Shown piece by piece: positions 11,235 to 22,496 of a DNA stretch of 64,000 nt. Below the pieces are notes generated by a model, which worked only from the letters and a program-made list of their open reading frames with translations, did not search any database and was not told the origin of the DNA. Each line of letters starts with the position of its first letter. The stretch's first letter is position 1. Origin of the DNA: Macrophomina tecta (Eukaryota; Ascomycota; Dothideomycetes; Botryosphaeriales; Botryosphaeriaceae); the NCBI GenBank assembly GCA_024180945.1, contig JAKSGN010000002.1, positions 310,001 through 374,000 of the forward strand. Reading direction: 5' to 3'. Both the position numbers and the translations under genes were made by a program.

Positions 11235-12311
11235 CGTACTAGCGGAACGGAACGCGACAGCCGCCGGGCAAGGCGAGCCACAGCCGAGAAAGAGGCGAGA
11301 AGAGGAAAACAGGGAAAAGAGTCGGATAGACAGCGCAGGAGGCAGAGACGAAGAAGTACATGTCCGCGCCAAGGAGACAAAGCGCAGCGACTCACCCTTG
11401 TGGACGAGGCGAAGGCGAAAGACGGCGAGGACCCTCCATCGAAAAAAGGAAACTCGGATCCTCTCCTGGCGTCTGGCCGAGGAGCACGAACCGTGGGTCG
11501 TAGGGGCCCCACGGAGCCGGGAGCAGCAATGCGTTTCGGCGTTAGGTCAGAGCCGCATGCTTTCTTGCGCGTACGGCGTCATGGAATGCTGCAAGCCTCC
11601 GTCGCCCGTGTGGGGCTGAGTCCCCGCCGTTCGTCCAAATCGACAACCGACCACTGGCGATGAGGCGGACCTGTCTCTTTTCCGTCAGGGTTGCGGGACT
11701 TGCAACGAGCTGACGTGGGCCAGTCGTCGCCGGGCGTGCGAGCCAGGGAGGCGTCTGAGCCCTCTGGCCCGGTGGAGATGGGCGCAATCAGCCTCCATCC
11801 CCATTCCCGGCCCGGCAACCGAGCGGAAATCCTTGGCAGAAGCAGAGGGATTGATGTGCTTTCAGGCCCCCGGGGAATTGCGAGGGCGACTTGCATTGGT
11901 GGCTTCTGAGGTTCGATGGCGGGCAGAAGAACGAAGAAGAGAGGCGCCGAGGCCGCGGCCAGACGTGCGACGCGTCGTCACCGAAAAATCAACAACTGCC
12001 GGCTCAAGTTCGGCCACGCCCGGGAATAGGAGACGCCAAGCTTCATCTCCGCCTCCTTATTGTTGCGCGCGAGAAAGGGACTTGTATTGATTGCATTTCC
12101 TTTTTAGATTCGCTACTTCTACCTCTGAGTCCGGCCGAAGACTCAATTATCTTCGATGTCGGCAAACGGACTCTACGAGTGATAATGTACAATAGATGAT
12201 TAGAGTGCCTCATCTAGAAGCTTCTTCCTTTGGACCTCTGCATAACCCTCTCCATCGCCTCAACCGAGTCAATCCAGATCAAGAGGCGGAGGGCCTAGAG
12301 CCGGTATCGCC
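11235..12311. other. Intergenic between two minus-strand genes
   Basis: This holds the promoter of the arylsulfotransferase-like gene (right of 11234) and the 3' region of the RING/RS gene (left of 12312). It is GC-rich at 11240-12050 with many short overlapping ORFs that look like chance. I see no RNA gene or repeat. Confidence 0.5.
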
Positions 12312-15300
12312 TCAACGCCACCGCTGTGCTTCGCGCTCGCTCTCAACCCGCCTGGCTCTTGCCTCGTCGTTCTCCTCGTCCTCGTACTTGTAGCTCACTC
12401 GCCTCTTCCTGCTGCTGCTCCCACGCTCTTCTCTACTCCCGCTGCCCTCGACTTCGCTGCCTCTACGTCTCTTGCTGCCATGCCGCTCGCGCTCAGCGCT
12501 GGGTCCAGTAGGAGGTGCGAACGACTTTTCATCCTCGTGTCCTTCATATCCGCGCTTTCTCTTGTCACTACTCAAAGACGATGAAGACGGGTTCTGCAAC
12601 AAAGCTCTGCGCTGCGCTTCCTTTAGCATACGCTCCCTGTTCCGTGCCTCACGCTCGAGCGTGTGCGGGTCTGTACTCTGCGATGGCGTGTCCGGCGGTG
12701 AAGCCTGAGAGGTGCTGTTGCGGCGGGACGAGCTTTCCCAGTCCCTATCCTTCTCCCGTTCCCGTTCCCGTTCGCGCTCACGGGTCCTGGAGGACGACGG
12801 GCCTTTCGGCGCTTGCAAAGGAGGCGATGATCGTGAAGTGGATGAGCCCTTGGGGTGAGACGGAGGAGGCATCGATGTTTTAGAGCGTCCCTGGATCTTA
12901 AATTCAGTTTCCTCGTCCTCGGCGTAGTCGTCGTCGCGGCGTGACGACCTGTCTGCACGATCCCTCTCCTTCTCGCGCTCCTTCTCCTTTTCGCGGCGGC
13001 GCCTGGACGAACGGTGATGCCTGTCTTCATCCGAATAGTCATGAGATGGGGACACAGAACGATCACGGCGGGAAGAGCGCTTCTTGTCCTTGTCTCGGTC
13101 ACGCTCCCGCTCGCGTTCCCGGTCCTTGTCTCTACGCTCGTACTCCCGCTCGCGTTCCTTCTCCCGTTCGCGATACTTGTCGCGTTTTCTGCGGCTGCCG
13201 GACTCACTACCTACGTCTGTGCCATTCGCGACGCTTGCCGCATCTTCGCGATCGTCAGCAGTCGGAGTCCTCGACCGGTGCCTGTGGCGCCTGTGCTCTC
13301 GACTGCGGTCGCGGTGTGTACGGGATGACCGATGGCGGTCCTTCTCGCGATCCCGCCGGCTGCGGTGTCTCGATGAGTCGACCGACGAATCCCTGGCACG
13401 CTCTTTGCTGTGGCCACGAGTCCTTGACTCTTCGTATGAGGCTTCGTCTTCTTCGTCCTCATACTTGCGCGACGAGCGGTGCCGGCGTCTCTCTTCGCGA
13501 CGCTCCCGCGATTCGGTCTCCGAAGATGCGCTTTGAGAGCGATGGCGGTGGCGGTGACGGTGTCGACGCGGCGAACGAGAGCGAGATCTTGACCTTGACT
13601 TGGACCTCTGGCGCGATGGTGAGTGGGCACGGCTGGGTCCATTCTCGGGAGTTTTGCTGTTCATCATCAGTATTTATTCCGCGAACATCAGCAAGTGTTT
13701 GGTGCGGACATACCTTGGCTGATGCTCCGAGGGAGGAGCGGACCCTGCATGCGACAGACCCCTGCCCAGTCCGGCTGCAAATGCTCCCCTCAATCGGCCA
13801 CTTGCCCCAGTGTTAGGCAATCCTTCCCGCATTGCCTTGGGACCCGTCGGCGCACCCTCAACACCGACGCCTTTGGGTTCGCCGCCTGCCAACACAGTGA
13901 CATTCCCTCCAAAGCCACCGCCGGCCGAGAAGCCGGGGCTTTGCATCCCGCGCCCGTAGCCGCCGCGGAAGTTTGAATATCCACGACCGTAGCCTCCGCG
14001 GAAACCGCCTCTTCCACGACCTGAGTACTCGAAATGCTGGTTCATTGGGCCGAAGCCCATGGAGGGGTCCGGCATGCCCGGCATAGGCATACCCATGAAC
14101 GATGGATCCATGCCCATGCCCATGCCCATGCCCATATTCATGGCCATAGCATTTGGATCCGCATTGCCAAATCCACCCATCTGCTGATGGGGAAAGCTTT
14201 GGGGCTGGAAGCCATGCCCTTCTTGCAGCGAGCCCTGCTGTTGACCGCCTTCTACAGCACCATCATCAGGCTCATGGGCTTGTTCCGTCTCGCCTTCTTG
14301 GGCTTCGGGCCTTTCTACTGCATCATTAGTGTCACCTTCAGCCTTGTTCTCCGCATTTTGGGCATCCTCAGTTACGCCTTGGGTCGTCTTTTCGTCTGTA
14401 GACGCCTTGTCCATGGCGTCGGGTGCGTCGGTGGGTTTGTCGTTGTCCGCTTCCTTTTGCTGCGCATAGACTGATCCTGCCTGCGATGGTGGTCGGTTTT
14501 GAAGCTCCGGTGGGAATTGGTGTTCGAACGCAGTGGCTTCCGTGTCCGGTGCCTGCTGCGCGGAGTCCTTATTTTCAGTCTCGCCCTGATCCTCGCCTGA
14601 CACCTGACCTTGAGCCGCAGTAGCAGTTCCCTCAGCTTGGCCAGGGCCAGCGTCCGCATCCTCTTGCTGGCCTTGACCAAGTGGCTTCGGCTGCTGATAT
14701 GTGCCGGCCCCATGGAAGCGATTCTGGTTCTGGAAATTATTCTTTGCGAACTGCTGGTTGTGATGACCATTCATCTGATGCTGCGGGAAATGCCCTTGCT
14801 GGTGCGATTGTTGATTATATCCACCTCCGGGATAATAGCCAGCATTTGCGCCACCAAAGTCATTGCCACTCATCTGCTGTCCATTCCATCCGCCACCATA
14901 TCCTCCGCCGTAGCCCATGCCCATGTTTATTCCGTTCATGCCCATGCCTTGACCTCCGAAGCCTCCGAACATTCCTTGGGACATGGCCATTGGGTCCATC
15001 CCCATGCCGGACATGCCTACATCAACATCTATCAGCGCTTGAACATGGAGACCATTGATGGCTTGGCTTACCCATCATGCCAAAGTTATTCCAGGCTCCA
15101 TTGGGCATCCCATTCATCATCATGGGATTGAAGTTCCCAGCAGCACCCCAGTTCATGCCGTTGAACCCGGCCTGATTAGGATCAAAACCAAAACCATTTC
15201 CGAACATCTGGCTTTGTGCGGTAGCTCCATTTGCTCCCGCATTCCAGTTTTCACTCTGCTTTTCGCCTTCTCCATGCGCATCTTGACCTTCGTGAGCTCC

Positions 15301-16077
15301 TCCTTGGCCGTCTTTTCCATCCTGCTTGTTCTCAGCATCTACGTCGCCGATGCTTGGGTCCGCAGCAGGATCTTGGCCATTCGGGTCACGTTTCTGAAGA
15401 GCCTCGGCTGCAATTTCGCCCTGTAATATGTTAGGTCGAGACCTCCAAAGAGAGTCGATCACTAGACCTACCTCGGGTTGCGTGTCATCCGCGGGCATGG
15501 GCAAGCCATCGCCCTGGGGCGCCTCGCTTGGCTGAGCTGCGTCACCTTGTGGCTGACCCTTCGATTCCTGAGTATCTCCTGGGGCACCTGGCGTTGCCTG
15601 CTCCGGAGCATCGATGAGGTGTTCTATAGACTGTACAACGGCCGGAGCGGTGCCACCTGGAGTGACGGGAGTTTCGGGCTTTCCGGCGATGCTTACGGAG
15701 CGCTCTTTATCCCGTTTCTTTTCCTCCGATTTCAAGTAAGCCTTGACCGTGAGGCGCAGGTTTTTCTTCGGCTTGCAGTCATCGGCGGATAGCGGGCTGT
15801 GGGAGCAGACGGGGCAAGAGTCGGGCAGCGATGCTTGGCCTGTGGGTAGTCAGCACGACGAAGACGCGACGACGGTGGAAGCCAAGGTTCGTACAGTTTC
15901 CACATATCGACTGGTCGCAACATGGCAGGCCGAAGGCGTTGACGACCAGCTTGTTGCAGATGGCGCATCGCAGCTTGATAGGAATCTCTTCCTGAGTGAG
16001 GGAGCTGTATGAATGGCGGGTCAGCGCTGGTTGCATCATGATAGGTAGTAGAGGGAGGCTTGCCTGGCGAGGTCCAT
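12312..16077 (-). CDS. RING finger protein with prion-like/RGG middle and RS tail
   Basis: Six exons (16077-16064, 16004-15895, 15839-15472, 15420-15072, 15016-13714, 13656-12312) join in frame to 1162 aa. Residues 18-53 form a C-x2-C...CC...C-x2-C...C-x2-C RING (KLRCAICNKL, LPCCDQSICGNC, DSCPVC), then the conserved KNLRLTVKAYLKSEEKKR segment. Residues about 110-600 are Gln/Asn/Gly/Met-rich, with MGMGMG runs, followed by an RGG patch near 600-640 (GRGRGGFRGGYGRGYSNF). The last 450 residues are Arg/Ser/Asp/Glu-rich with SRSRSRSRSP. The RING type resembles fungal proteins annotated as RBBP6/Mpe1-like, but there is no DWNN domain here. I infer an E3 ligase or scaffold in nuclear pre-mRNA processing. 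Intron 1 is GC-AG. Intron 3 (15421-15471) is 51 nt with no in-frame stop, so retention would add 17 residues. The 14-nt first exon is the least certain part. Confidence 0.82.
16005..16063 (-). other. Probable GC-AG intron after a 14-nt first coding exon
   Basis: ATGGACCTCGCCAG is followed by GCAAGC (the usual GC-donor form AG|GCAAG), a GCGCTGAC branch point and ATACAG. Splicing gives MDLASSLTQEEIPIKLRC, which fits the RING family N-terminus. The alternative start inside the intron (ATGATG at about 16039) would give MMQPALTRHSYSSLTQ. Confidence 0.6.
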
Positions 16078-16661
16078 GGCTTCCAGCGGGCGCATTCAGA
16101 ACCTTGCGTGGGGCAGACGCGAAATTTGCGAAAGCGGAGGTTGTCGCTGGATAGCCGGAGGGCGGGACGAGCTTCAGAGCATTGGAGCGGAAGCGCGGGG
16201 CGGAGTAGGAGGTTGGAGGCTAGGAGGAGCGAAGACGGCCACCAAAGGACGGGTGAGCTGCTTTGCGCGCGACCAGCCCGTGGCGCGTGGATGCAGCAGT
16301 GAGCTTGGGTGGTCGGAAGTGACTTGGGAGCCAGTCTGTCAGCCAAGCAGCAAATGAGGCCGCGGAAATTTACCCTACACGTGATCTTGCCTATCGCTTA
16401 TCTAACAGCTCCCGGCCCCGGCCCCGGCCCCTCACGTCATTTCGCGGCAGGCGCCCCAGCTCCGACGCGCCAACCCCTTCTCTCTCACCTTCTCGGTGCA
16501 TCCTCAGCCTAGACGCGTGGTGGCTTCTTGCAAAACTTTCTTTCGGGCTAGGCGCCCAGTCCATTAGCGTATCGGCGTCATAGACGTCAGTCCACTCTCG
16601 CTACTCCTGCACATCTGCTCGTTACATCTCGCTCTGATTCACAACTTGGGATCCATGAAAA
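16078..16661. other. Divergent promoter between the RING/RS gene and the hydrolase
   Basis: The two genes start 584 bp apart and point away from each other. The left part is GC-rich and holds a CCGGCCCCGGCCCCGGCCCC tract at about 16411-16430; the right part is CT-rich. No defined operator was recognised. Confidence 0.45.
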
Positions 16662-17961
16662 ATGATTCTCACTCAGATCTCGTATCTGGACTGCATTATA
16701 TTTCTGGTATTTCTTGCTCCCCAATTGCTCTTCAATGTGGGTGTTTTGGAGCTAGTGACATGGGTCCTCAACGCTCTTCCACACATAGGTATTGTATCTC
16801 CAGCTGCCCAACACTTCTTGTGATCATGTAATAATGATTCAAGCCAGTCTTACTTATACCCTACCAATTCATTCGAGAACGCTTCTTCACGGCGCCAGCC
16901 GATAGATCTCCTTTTGTGCAGAAGGCAACGCTTTTCCAGGATTTTGTCATCAGATGCGTTCGTTATGCATTCGCCTTCATGCCCGCCTACATTGGCCGCG
17001 TCTTCTTTTCCAAGCCTGTCGCTCTGCCATTTCTGAGATGGAGAATGTTGCGCCATGGTTACCTCCGCTCACCAATCACTTGGCGCGAAGTGAAGAATGA
17101 AAGCTACCCTGGGATTTGGCTCACCTTCGATGAAGAGACCAAACCTGACGTTGTTGTCTTTTATTGCCATGGTAAGCCCCCCGCCCCCTTTTTTTTTCTC
17201 GGTTTGCCGGGTGATCAGGTATGAAGCTAAATAGCGATATAGGCGGTGGCTTCTCCATGGGATCCAGTTTCTTCTACATGGAGTTTCTGCTCGCATGGGT
17301 GTCTCTCTTGAAAGAAGCTGGCTACAACAACCCGGCTCTGTTCGCTCTCGAGTACACTCTCGTACCTGACGCAGTCTACCCTACCCAATTGCAACAAGCT
17401 TTTGCCGGATATGAGCACGTGCTGTCCGTCATCGAGGACCCGTCTCGCGTATGTGTCGGTGGCGACTCCGCTGGTGGAACGCTCGTGCTCAGCCTTTTAT
17501 TACATCTTGCGGACCACCCGCGCCACCGCGGAAAGCTGCCAGGGCTGGCCACTATGATCTCTCCTTGGGTCACGATTGTATCATCTCAAGACCGGAACAC
17601 GAAGAGTGACTATCTGAATGCAGACAGCCTCCACTTGTATGGGAGGCAATACGTTGGAAATAAGGTTTCAGAGGATGACCCTATCGTATCTCCTGGAAAA
17701 TGCAAAGATCTGGCCCGGTGGATGAGGGCATCTCCGACTCACGGATGGCTCTTCCTCTTTGGATCCGAAGAAGTCTTGGGACCGGAGATCCGCGACCTTA
17801 TTGAATTGTTAAAGAAGACTGATACGCACGTCAACGTCGAAGAAGAGCAGGGAGGCATTCATGCCTGGCCTGTTGCTGCTTTGTACCTTGGAGAAACAGG
17901 CGAAGAACGCTTGAAGGGACTGCAGGATATAACGAAGTTCATTAGACAGCGGCTGCTGTAA
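16662..17961 (+). CDS. HSL-type alpha/beta hydrolase (esterase/lipase)
   Basis: Three exons (16662-16788, 16848-17171, 17243-17961) join to 389 aa. The start gives MILTQISYLDCIIFLVFLAP, a hydrophobic N-terminal anchor. The oxyanion motif HGGGFSMG is built across intron 2. The nucleophile elbow is GGDSAGG (catalytic Ser), and the C-terminal GGIHAWP supplies the likely catalytic His; an acidic residue near LFLFGSEEVLGPE could complete the triad. This is the hormone-sensitive-lipase/Abhydrolase_3 family, which cleaves short acyl or carboxyl esters. The N-terminal anchor suggests an ER or lipid-droplet membrane enzyme with the active site facing one side. The position of the first acceptor (16847) is chosen to keep the frame; the rest is firm. 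Substrate unknown. Confidence 0.87.
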
Positions 17962-18349
17962 ACGAGACTCATTTGATCATTACTTGCGGCATCCGTCGCT
18001 TATCAAGATCAAATTCTTCCACGTCTAAGTTTGTACATCAGACCTGGCCAACCCATTGCACGGGCCCAACCGCGGGAGAGATGCGCTAATGAACAACATG
18101 CCTCAAGAGGCATTGCCATAGTACGGCATGATTGCCCCTGGAACAGGCCTGAGAGATCCGTTCAGCAGCGGATACTCTCAAAAAAAAAAAAAAAAATTCA
18201 GATCCGTCGACCTTTGAAGTCTGTTTTCAATTCATTGCTTGTCGAACCGCTCCTGTACCATGCATCCCAAGTTCCCAAACCGAATTGCCTTTTCCTCAGA
18301 AGTGACGAAGCATAACCGCAAAGGATCCAGGTTCCCGAAATCTTCATCC
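17962..18349. other. Intergenic; 3' region of the hydrolase with a poly-A tract
   Basis: Nothing coding is seen. A 17-nt A tract lies at 18180-18196. Genes on both sides converge on this stretch. Confidence 0.5.
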
Positions 18350-18985
18350 TCATGAACCATCACTCCCGCTGACATAACTGGCAATCACAGTTCGCGAATA
18401 ACAATGATCTTCGCGCAACCAGCGGCCCATTGGTCCGCCATCCGACCCGCGTTCGGCACCAACGTCTTTAAGACGCAGCGTGAATTCCAGCTCATGAGCA
18501 GCTTGGTCAAGTCTGTGTTCTCTTGAGGGATCAACGCTGACGTTATTTGATTGAAGGTTAGCAGCCGTGAGCGGAATACCGCTGCGTTCCTCAATCCAAT
18601 ATCCGCAACGGTCTGCTGCTCGACGGAATTCACGGACTTCGTTTGTGCGGGTGGCCGGGTCTAGTTCCGTTGAATCTTTCCAGCTTTTGCTAACGCAGTA
18701 GTCAGACAGAAGGAATGAAAAGTACTCTAGGGGACCACTGACATGGAGGTGAAGCTCAGTAGTGTATGTAGGCTTGGTATTGCGCGGGTCCTTGCAGATA
18801 TTAGGAGGCAAGGAGGGATTGAGAGACCGAAGCCGTCGTAAAGGATAGCAAAGTTTTGGTATGAAGGCCCATCTAAAGAGAGGGAGGCGGATGCAAACAC
18901 AAGAGACGAAAACCTTGATGCGCTCGACAGTTTCCTTATACCATTCACCGATGTCCGGAAGATGTCTGTTATGAGGTATTGACAA
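18350..18985 (-). CDS. Unrecognised ORF, possibly part of a multi-exon or decayed gene
   Basis: A 211-codon ORF with mixed, protein-like composition: DIGEWYKETVERIK near the start, then TTELHLHVSGPLEYFSFLL and REFRRAADRCGYWIEERSG. An overlapping frame (18385-18633) also looks protein-like (RLLTFNQITSALIPQ, CVLKTLVPNAGRMADQ) and could be joined by an intron ending GAACGCAG near 18575. An upstream exon on the same strand may lie at 18990-19200. I do not recognise the family. It sits next to a clearly broken gene, so it may itself be a relic. Confidence 0.3.
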   Translation of the reverse strand: MSIPHNRHLPDIGEWYKETVERIKVFVSCVCIRLPLFRWAFIPKLCYPLRRLRSLNPSLPPNICKDPRNTKPTYTTELHLHVSGPLEYFSFLLSDYCVSKSWKDSTELDPATRTNEVREFRRAADRCGYWIEERSGIPLTAANLQSNNVSVDPSREHRLDQAAHELEFTLRLKDVGAERGSDGGPMGRWLREDHCYSRTVIASYVSGSDGS

Positions 18986-19183
18986 ACTGAACAGTGCACA
19001 TCTATCGAATAGAGGTTAGCACATGGTTGCGTTACTCCCACAACAGTTTCCCGCATGCTCCCGCTGCGGGACGAGGCATTTCCAAGTGCGTTCATTCGCG
19101 ATTGGCCATAGGCGGTTCGTCTCCCGGACTTGTGCGACGACTGTCGCTTCTCAGGCCGCCTGATATCTTTAATTATTGAATCA

Positions 19184-19315
19184 GAGCTCCCGAAGGAGTT
19201 CTGCACTGTGCAAAAGTGCTGGGCATCTCATCAGCCGGGAGCGCACTGACGTGGCCAGATCTGTGGGAGAACGGCGAGCTCCCGAAAGTAGTGTAGGTGG
19301 TTTTTGCACAGTGCA
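19184..19315. repeat. Two repeated modules: GAGCTCCCGAA + TGCACWGTGCA palindrome
   Basis: GAGCTCCCGAA occurs at 19184-19194 and again at 19276-19286. Each copy is followed by an 11-bp palindrome with a variable centre: TGCACTGTGCA at 19202-19212 and TGCACAGTGCA at 19305-19315. With the flanking A/T runs, the two palindromes form an inverted repeat of 13 bp (GCACTGTGCAAAA and TTTTGCACAGTGC). The modules lie just upstream of the Clr5-type ORF and downstream of a possible divergent start. They could be a dimeric regulator's operator or ends of a lost small element. Confidence 0.6.
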
Positions 19316-19495
19316 AGTTGCGCAGCGCAGGATGTGGAGGAGGCGCAGCAAAACACAGGTGATTGATTCGCTTGTCCAACAAGGATCAAGTCCCCGGCTT
19401 GCTTGAGAAACAGCGGGGCGTTGAACTCGGTGCTACCTCATCCTGCACTTCACCAAGTTCTCTTCCTATACTTCGTTCCTCCCATCATCGAAGAA

Positions 19496-21098
19496 ATGAC
19501 GAAGAACTGGCTGAGTGTCAAGAGCACTATCAAAGAACTTTATGTGGTGCAGGGAAAGTCTCTGGCAGAAGTGACGCGGCATTTGCGCGATGACTCCGGC
19601 TGCATAGCCTCGTATGTACACTCTATGGGAGCTCTATGAGAATGAACCAAGTTAGACAGCTAAATTTAATATATTACGCGCGCCTACGGCATCAAATTGC
19701 TAGAATGGGGCTTCAAGAGAGCGCGTTGCGGATCCTCTGCTCCCACCGCGCTTCTGGATGCTCCCGCAGGGGCGGGACCGGATGAGGGGATAACGGCATT
19801 GGGTCTTGCTATCGCTCGAAAAGGGCTCTGCGCAAACCAGGAGGACTATTTGATCGCCAACCATATAATACGGCGCCTCCTACGTGTCGGGGCTCAGCTG
19901 AAGGGATCGGAAGATCTGATTACAAATCATTGCGTTTCTTTCTGCTTATCTCAAATTTCGCCGACAACGATGTGGCTCTTCCCCTCCAATTCGTCGATGC
20001 TGGCCTTGACCTTCAATGTCCGGTTGAAGACCTTCCTGACACTCAACACTTGAACCCAGTGCCTCTTGGGCACGCTTTAGTTTTCCATGCGGGTGCACCA
20101 GGCTTTGGGAGCTTCCTTGCTCATAGGATCAGCATATCTCAGCCAAAGGACGAGAAACATCTACTACATACGTTATGCAGCGGTGGCCTCTACAACGAAG
20201 ATGTTCGGGTTGAGAATGATGTCTGCACAGCCATTTTAATACTGTTGAGAAGATGGATCGACCCCAACACTGTCGACAGCACATCCTACACGCCTCTCAA
20301 CTGCTTCCTGGATAGTGTTGCATGGTACACCGGAAACCGGCCGAAATGCCTTGATTGCCTGCGCTTGCTGCTTGAGCATGGAGCAGACTCCTGCTCCGGC
20401 GACGGACATTCTTACCCCATCCTTCAAGCACCGGAAGGCCCCGGTTATACCATGGAAGAGGACGACGAAGATTTTGACTGCGTTTTCGAAGTCATCTGCC
20501 TCCTTATGCAGCACTTTCCGAGTAGCATGCGTGGGGCGCCACGGTGGCAGCGGGAGACGCTCCACGACTACTTACCCATCACACCGCGCTCCTCAGACTA
20601 TTTTGAGTGCTCTCGTTTTGATGCCTTTCTGAAGCAACACTCGGGCCTGACGGCGTCGTCGGCAGCGATATTCCGTCGCGCCGCTCAAGCAGTCTCCATC
20701 AGAATGTTCCTCGACTCGCAAATGTCTTTGATGCCGTTATAGCGGAATCAGGAAGACATCTTATATGCGCTAGAGTTGCAGCAGAGACAGAAATCACCGA
20801 ACACTTTGATACTCCGAGAGTACTTAATGCAAATCTTCCGTCTCCTTGTTGCCAAACAAGCGGGTTGATAAGGCGACCTCTAAAGAGGAGACGACCTGTA
20901 ACACTTCTCGGGTATTTACAGACTACCGCTCGGAGCGATCTCTCAACCATATATCTGCAATCGGTAGCTGTGGCCAGAATATCCCATGGTATCCATGACC
21001 AGGATCTGAGAAGGTGGATGAAGGAGTTTTCGGTGTTTGCGGCAGTATTTGAGCTAATGGAAATAATAACGGTCAGTTGTTGGACCTTATTCAAATAG
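19496..21098 (+). pseudogene. Clr5-domain/ankyrin-like protein gene, broken
   Basis: The start gives MTKNWLSVKSTIKELYVVQG and KSLAEVTRHLRD, then, after a gap, RAYGIKLLEWGFKRARC: the two halves of a Clr5 domain (W...I..LY...L..V...Y...L..WGF.K). Between them the donor GTATGT (19612) is good, but the position where the acceptor must fall reads ATTAC instead of AG (19676-19677). The body then changes frame twice, near 19925-19945 and near 20690-20705. Ankyrin-like pieces are visible (RRLLRVGAQL, CLRLLLEHGAD, TAILILLRRWIDPNTVD). The last frame runs to a stop at 21098. Clr5 proteins are a large, fast-changing fungal family. Sequencing error could mimic one lesion, but three independent lesions point to decay. 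Confidence 0.6.
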
Positions 21099-22496
21099 CT
21101 GTGGATTGCGGCACTGGGTCACAATCTGGTCTGATTTCTTGATGCCGCTTTCCGACATGGACCCCTTCACATTCACATAGCAATATACTTGACAGCACCT
21201 ACGATTTGTTTTAATGTACGTATTTCGGGTATTGCTAGAGCATTGTCGCCCATCAATAGCGAGGGGGGGGGGCTTTGGACATGCCTTTTTCACACATCCT
21301 CAAAGTCGTGCACACGGCGGTATCGATGGCGATGGCCCAGCTGGGGCTTTCTATGAGCATAGTGTGAGGCAAAATCATCCAATCTGGAAGCACAGGGAAT
21401 AGGACTTGAAGCATTCGTCCGATCCAAGCATTTGTTTATTTTTAATACTATCTACGCTCCGAAAAACTGTTCCAACTAGCTATACCCTATCTCTCCCAAA
21501 GCTGATTCTCAACGCCTCCATTTTATTAGTCCCTACAAAGCTATATACTCTTCGCTAAGAATATTAGACCAGCAGAATGGCCGTGCATGGCTCCAGATGG
21601 AATGTTAGGAGGGCGTTTCCAGAGCATTCCTGCATGAAAAGGTCCTATCGCATTATAACCACTACACGAACAGAAAGTAATCACACTAAGGACCTAATAT
21701 CATGCATGGTGCCTGAAACAGTAGTGACGAGGGGGCTGAAGAGCTACCCTAATATTCATTACAACTCATATGCTCTAGAGCACAGCTACCGTTCTTTGGC
21801 CTTCACGTGCGGGCTGGTGGTATCCGCGAAACTTCAATCTCTCGAGTCTGTTCAAACGATAAATGCCCTGTATGGTCATTCAGGACTATTCAGATACGTT
21901 TGCTAACATCATTGCTTACTTTTGCCCCCCTGGAAGATATTCGTAGCCAACTACCATGTTGCAAAAGAGAGACCCTTTGAAAGCATCACCATGGATGGCC
22001 TAACACGTAAATGCTCTTTTTCTCTCGCCAGGGCCAAGCCACACAGCGGCATCGTGTGATATTTCTCGGCCATGAATAATGATTTAGCTGCTTCCATTAT
22101 CCCAAAACCCCCCTTAAAAAAAAAAAAAAAAACTTCTTCGAAATCATATATAACACGTGTATGCAGTGCCTAGCCTGTCGGTGCGAGGCCTTCCCGGAGC
22201 ACGCCAATGTTGCGGCTTGGTCTTTTACATTCGAACACATAGCACAGCTGTTGTCTCGCAACATGGCCATCATTGAAGAGAAAAAGTGACTCTAATGAAA
22301 CCCATGCCATTTACAATGGTTTATCATGGTGTACTTGTTCAACACATTAGTAGGCTCTTTCACAATGCCTGTGCTCAGGGTACTAAAATGCAGGGGATGA
22401 TCCCACCCATCCAACGTTTTCAGGCCGAGACTGGATATCTTACACAAATTTTACAAACGACAATACCTCCGAAGATAAAGTTTTTGAGTGGTGTGC
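21099..22496. other. Intergenic, low-complexity and AT-richer
   Basis: No supported gene. It holds a run of ten G at about 21261-21270, an A tract at 22116-22132 and only short ORFs (for example 21577-21906). The right end is the 3' region of the EBP-type gene. Confidence 0.5.

Noticed and set aside
12941..13816. 291-codon plus-strand ORF over the RS region
   Set aside because: Antisense shadow of Arg/Ser repeats.
18180..18196. Poly-A tract as tail of a retrotransposed element
   Set aside because: No flanking target-site duplication or element body found; other A/T tracts (22116, 24419, 39238, 39707) look like simple homopolymers.
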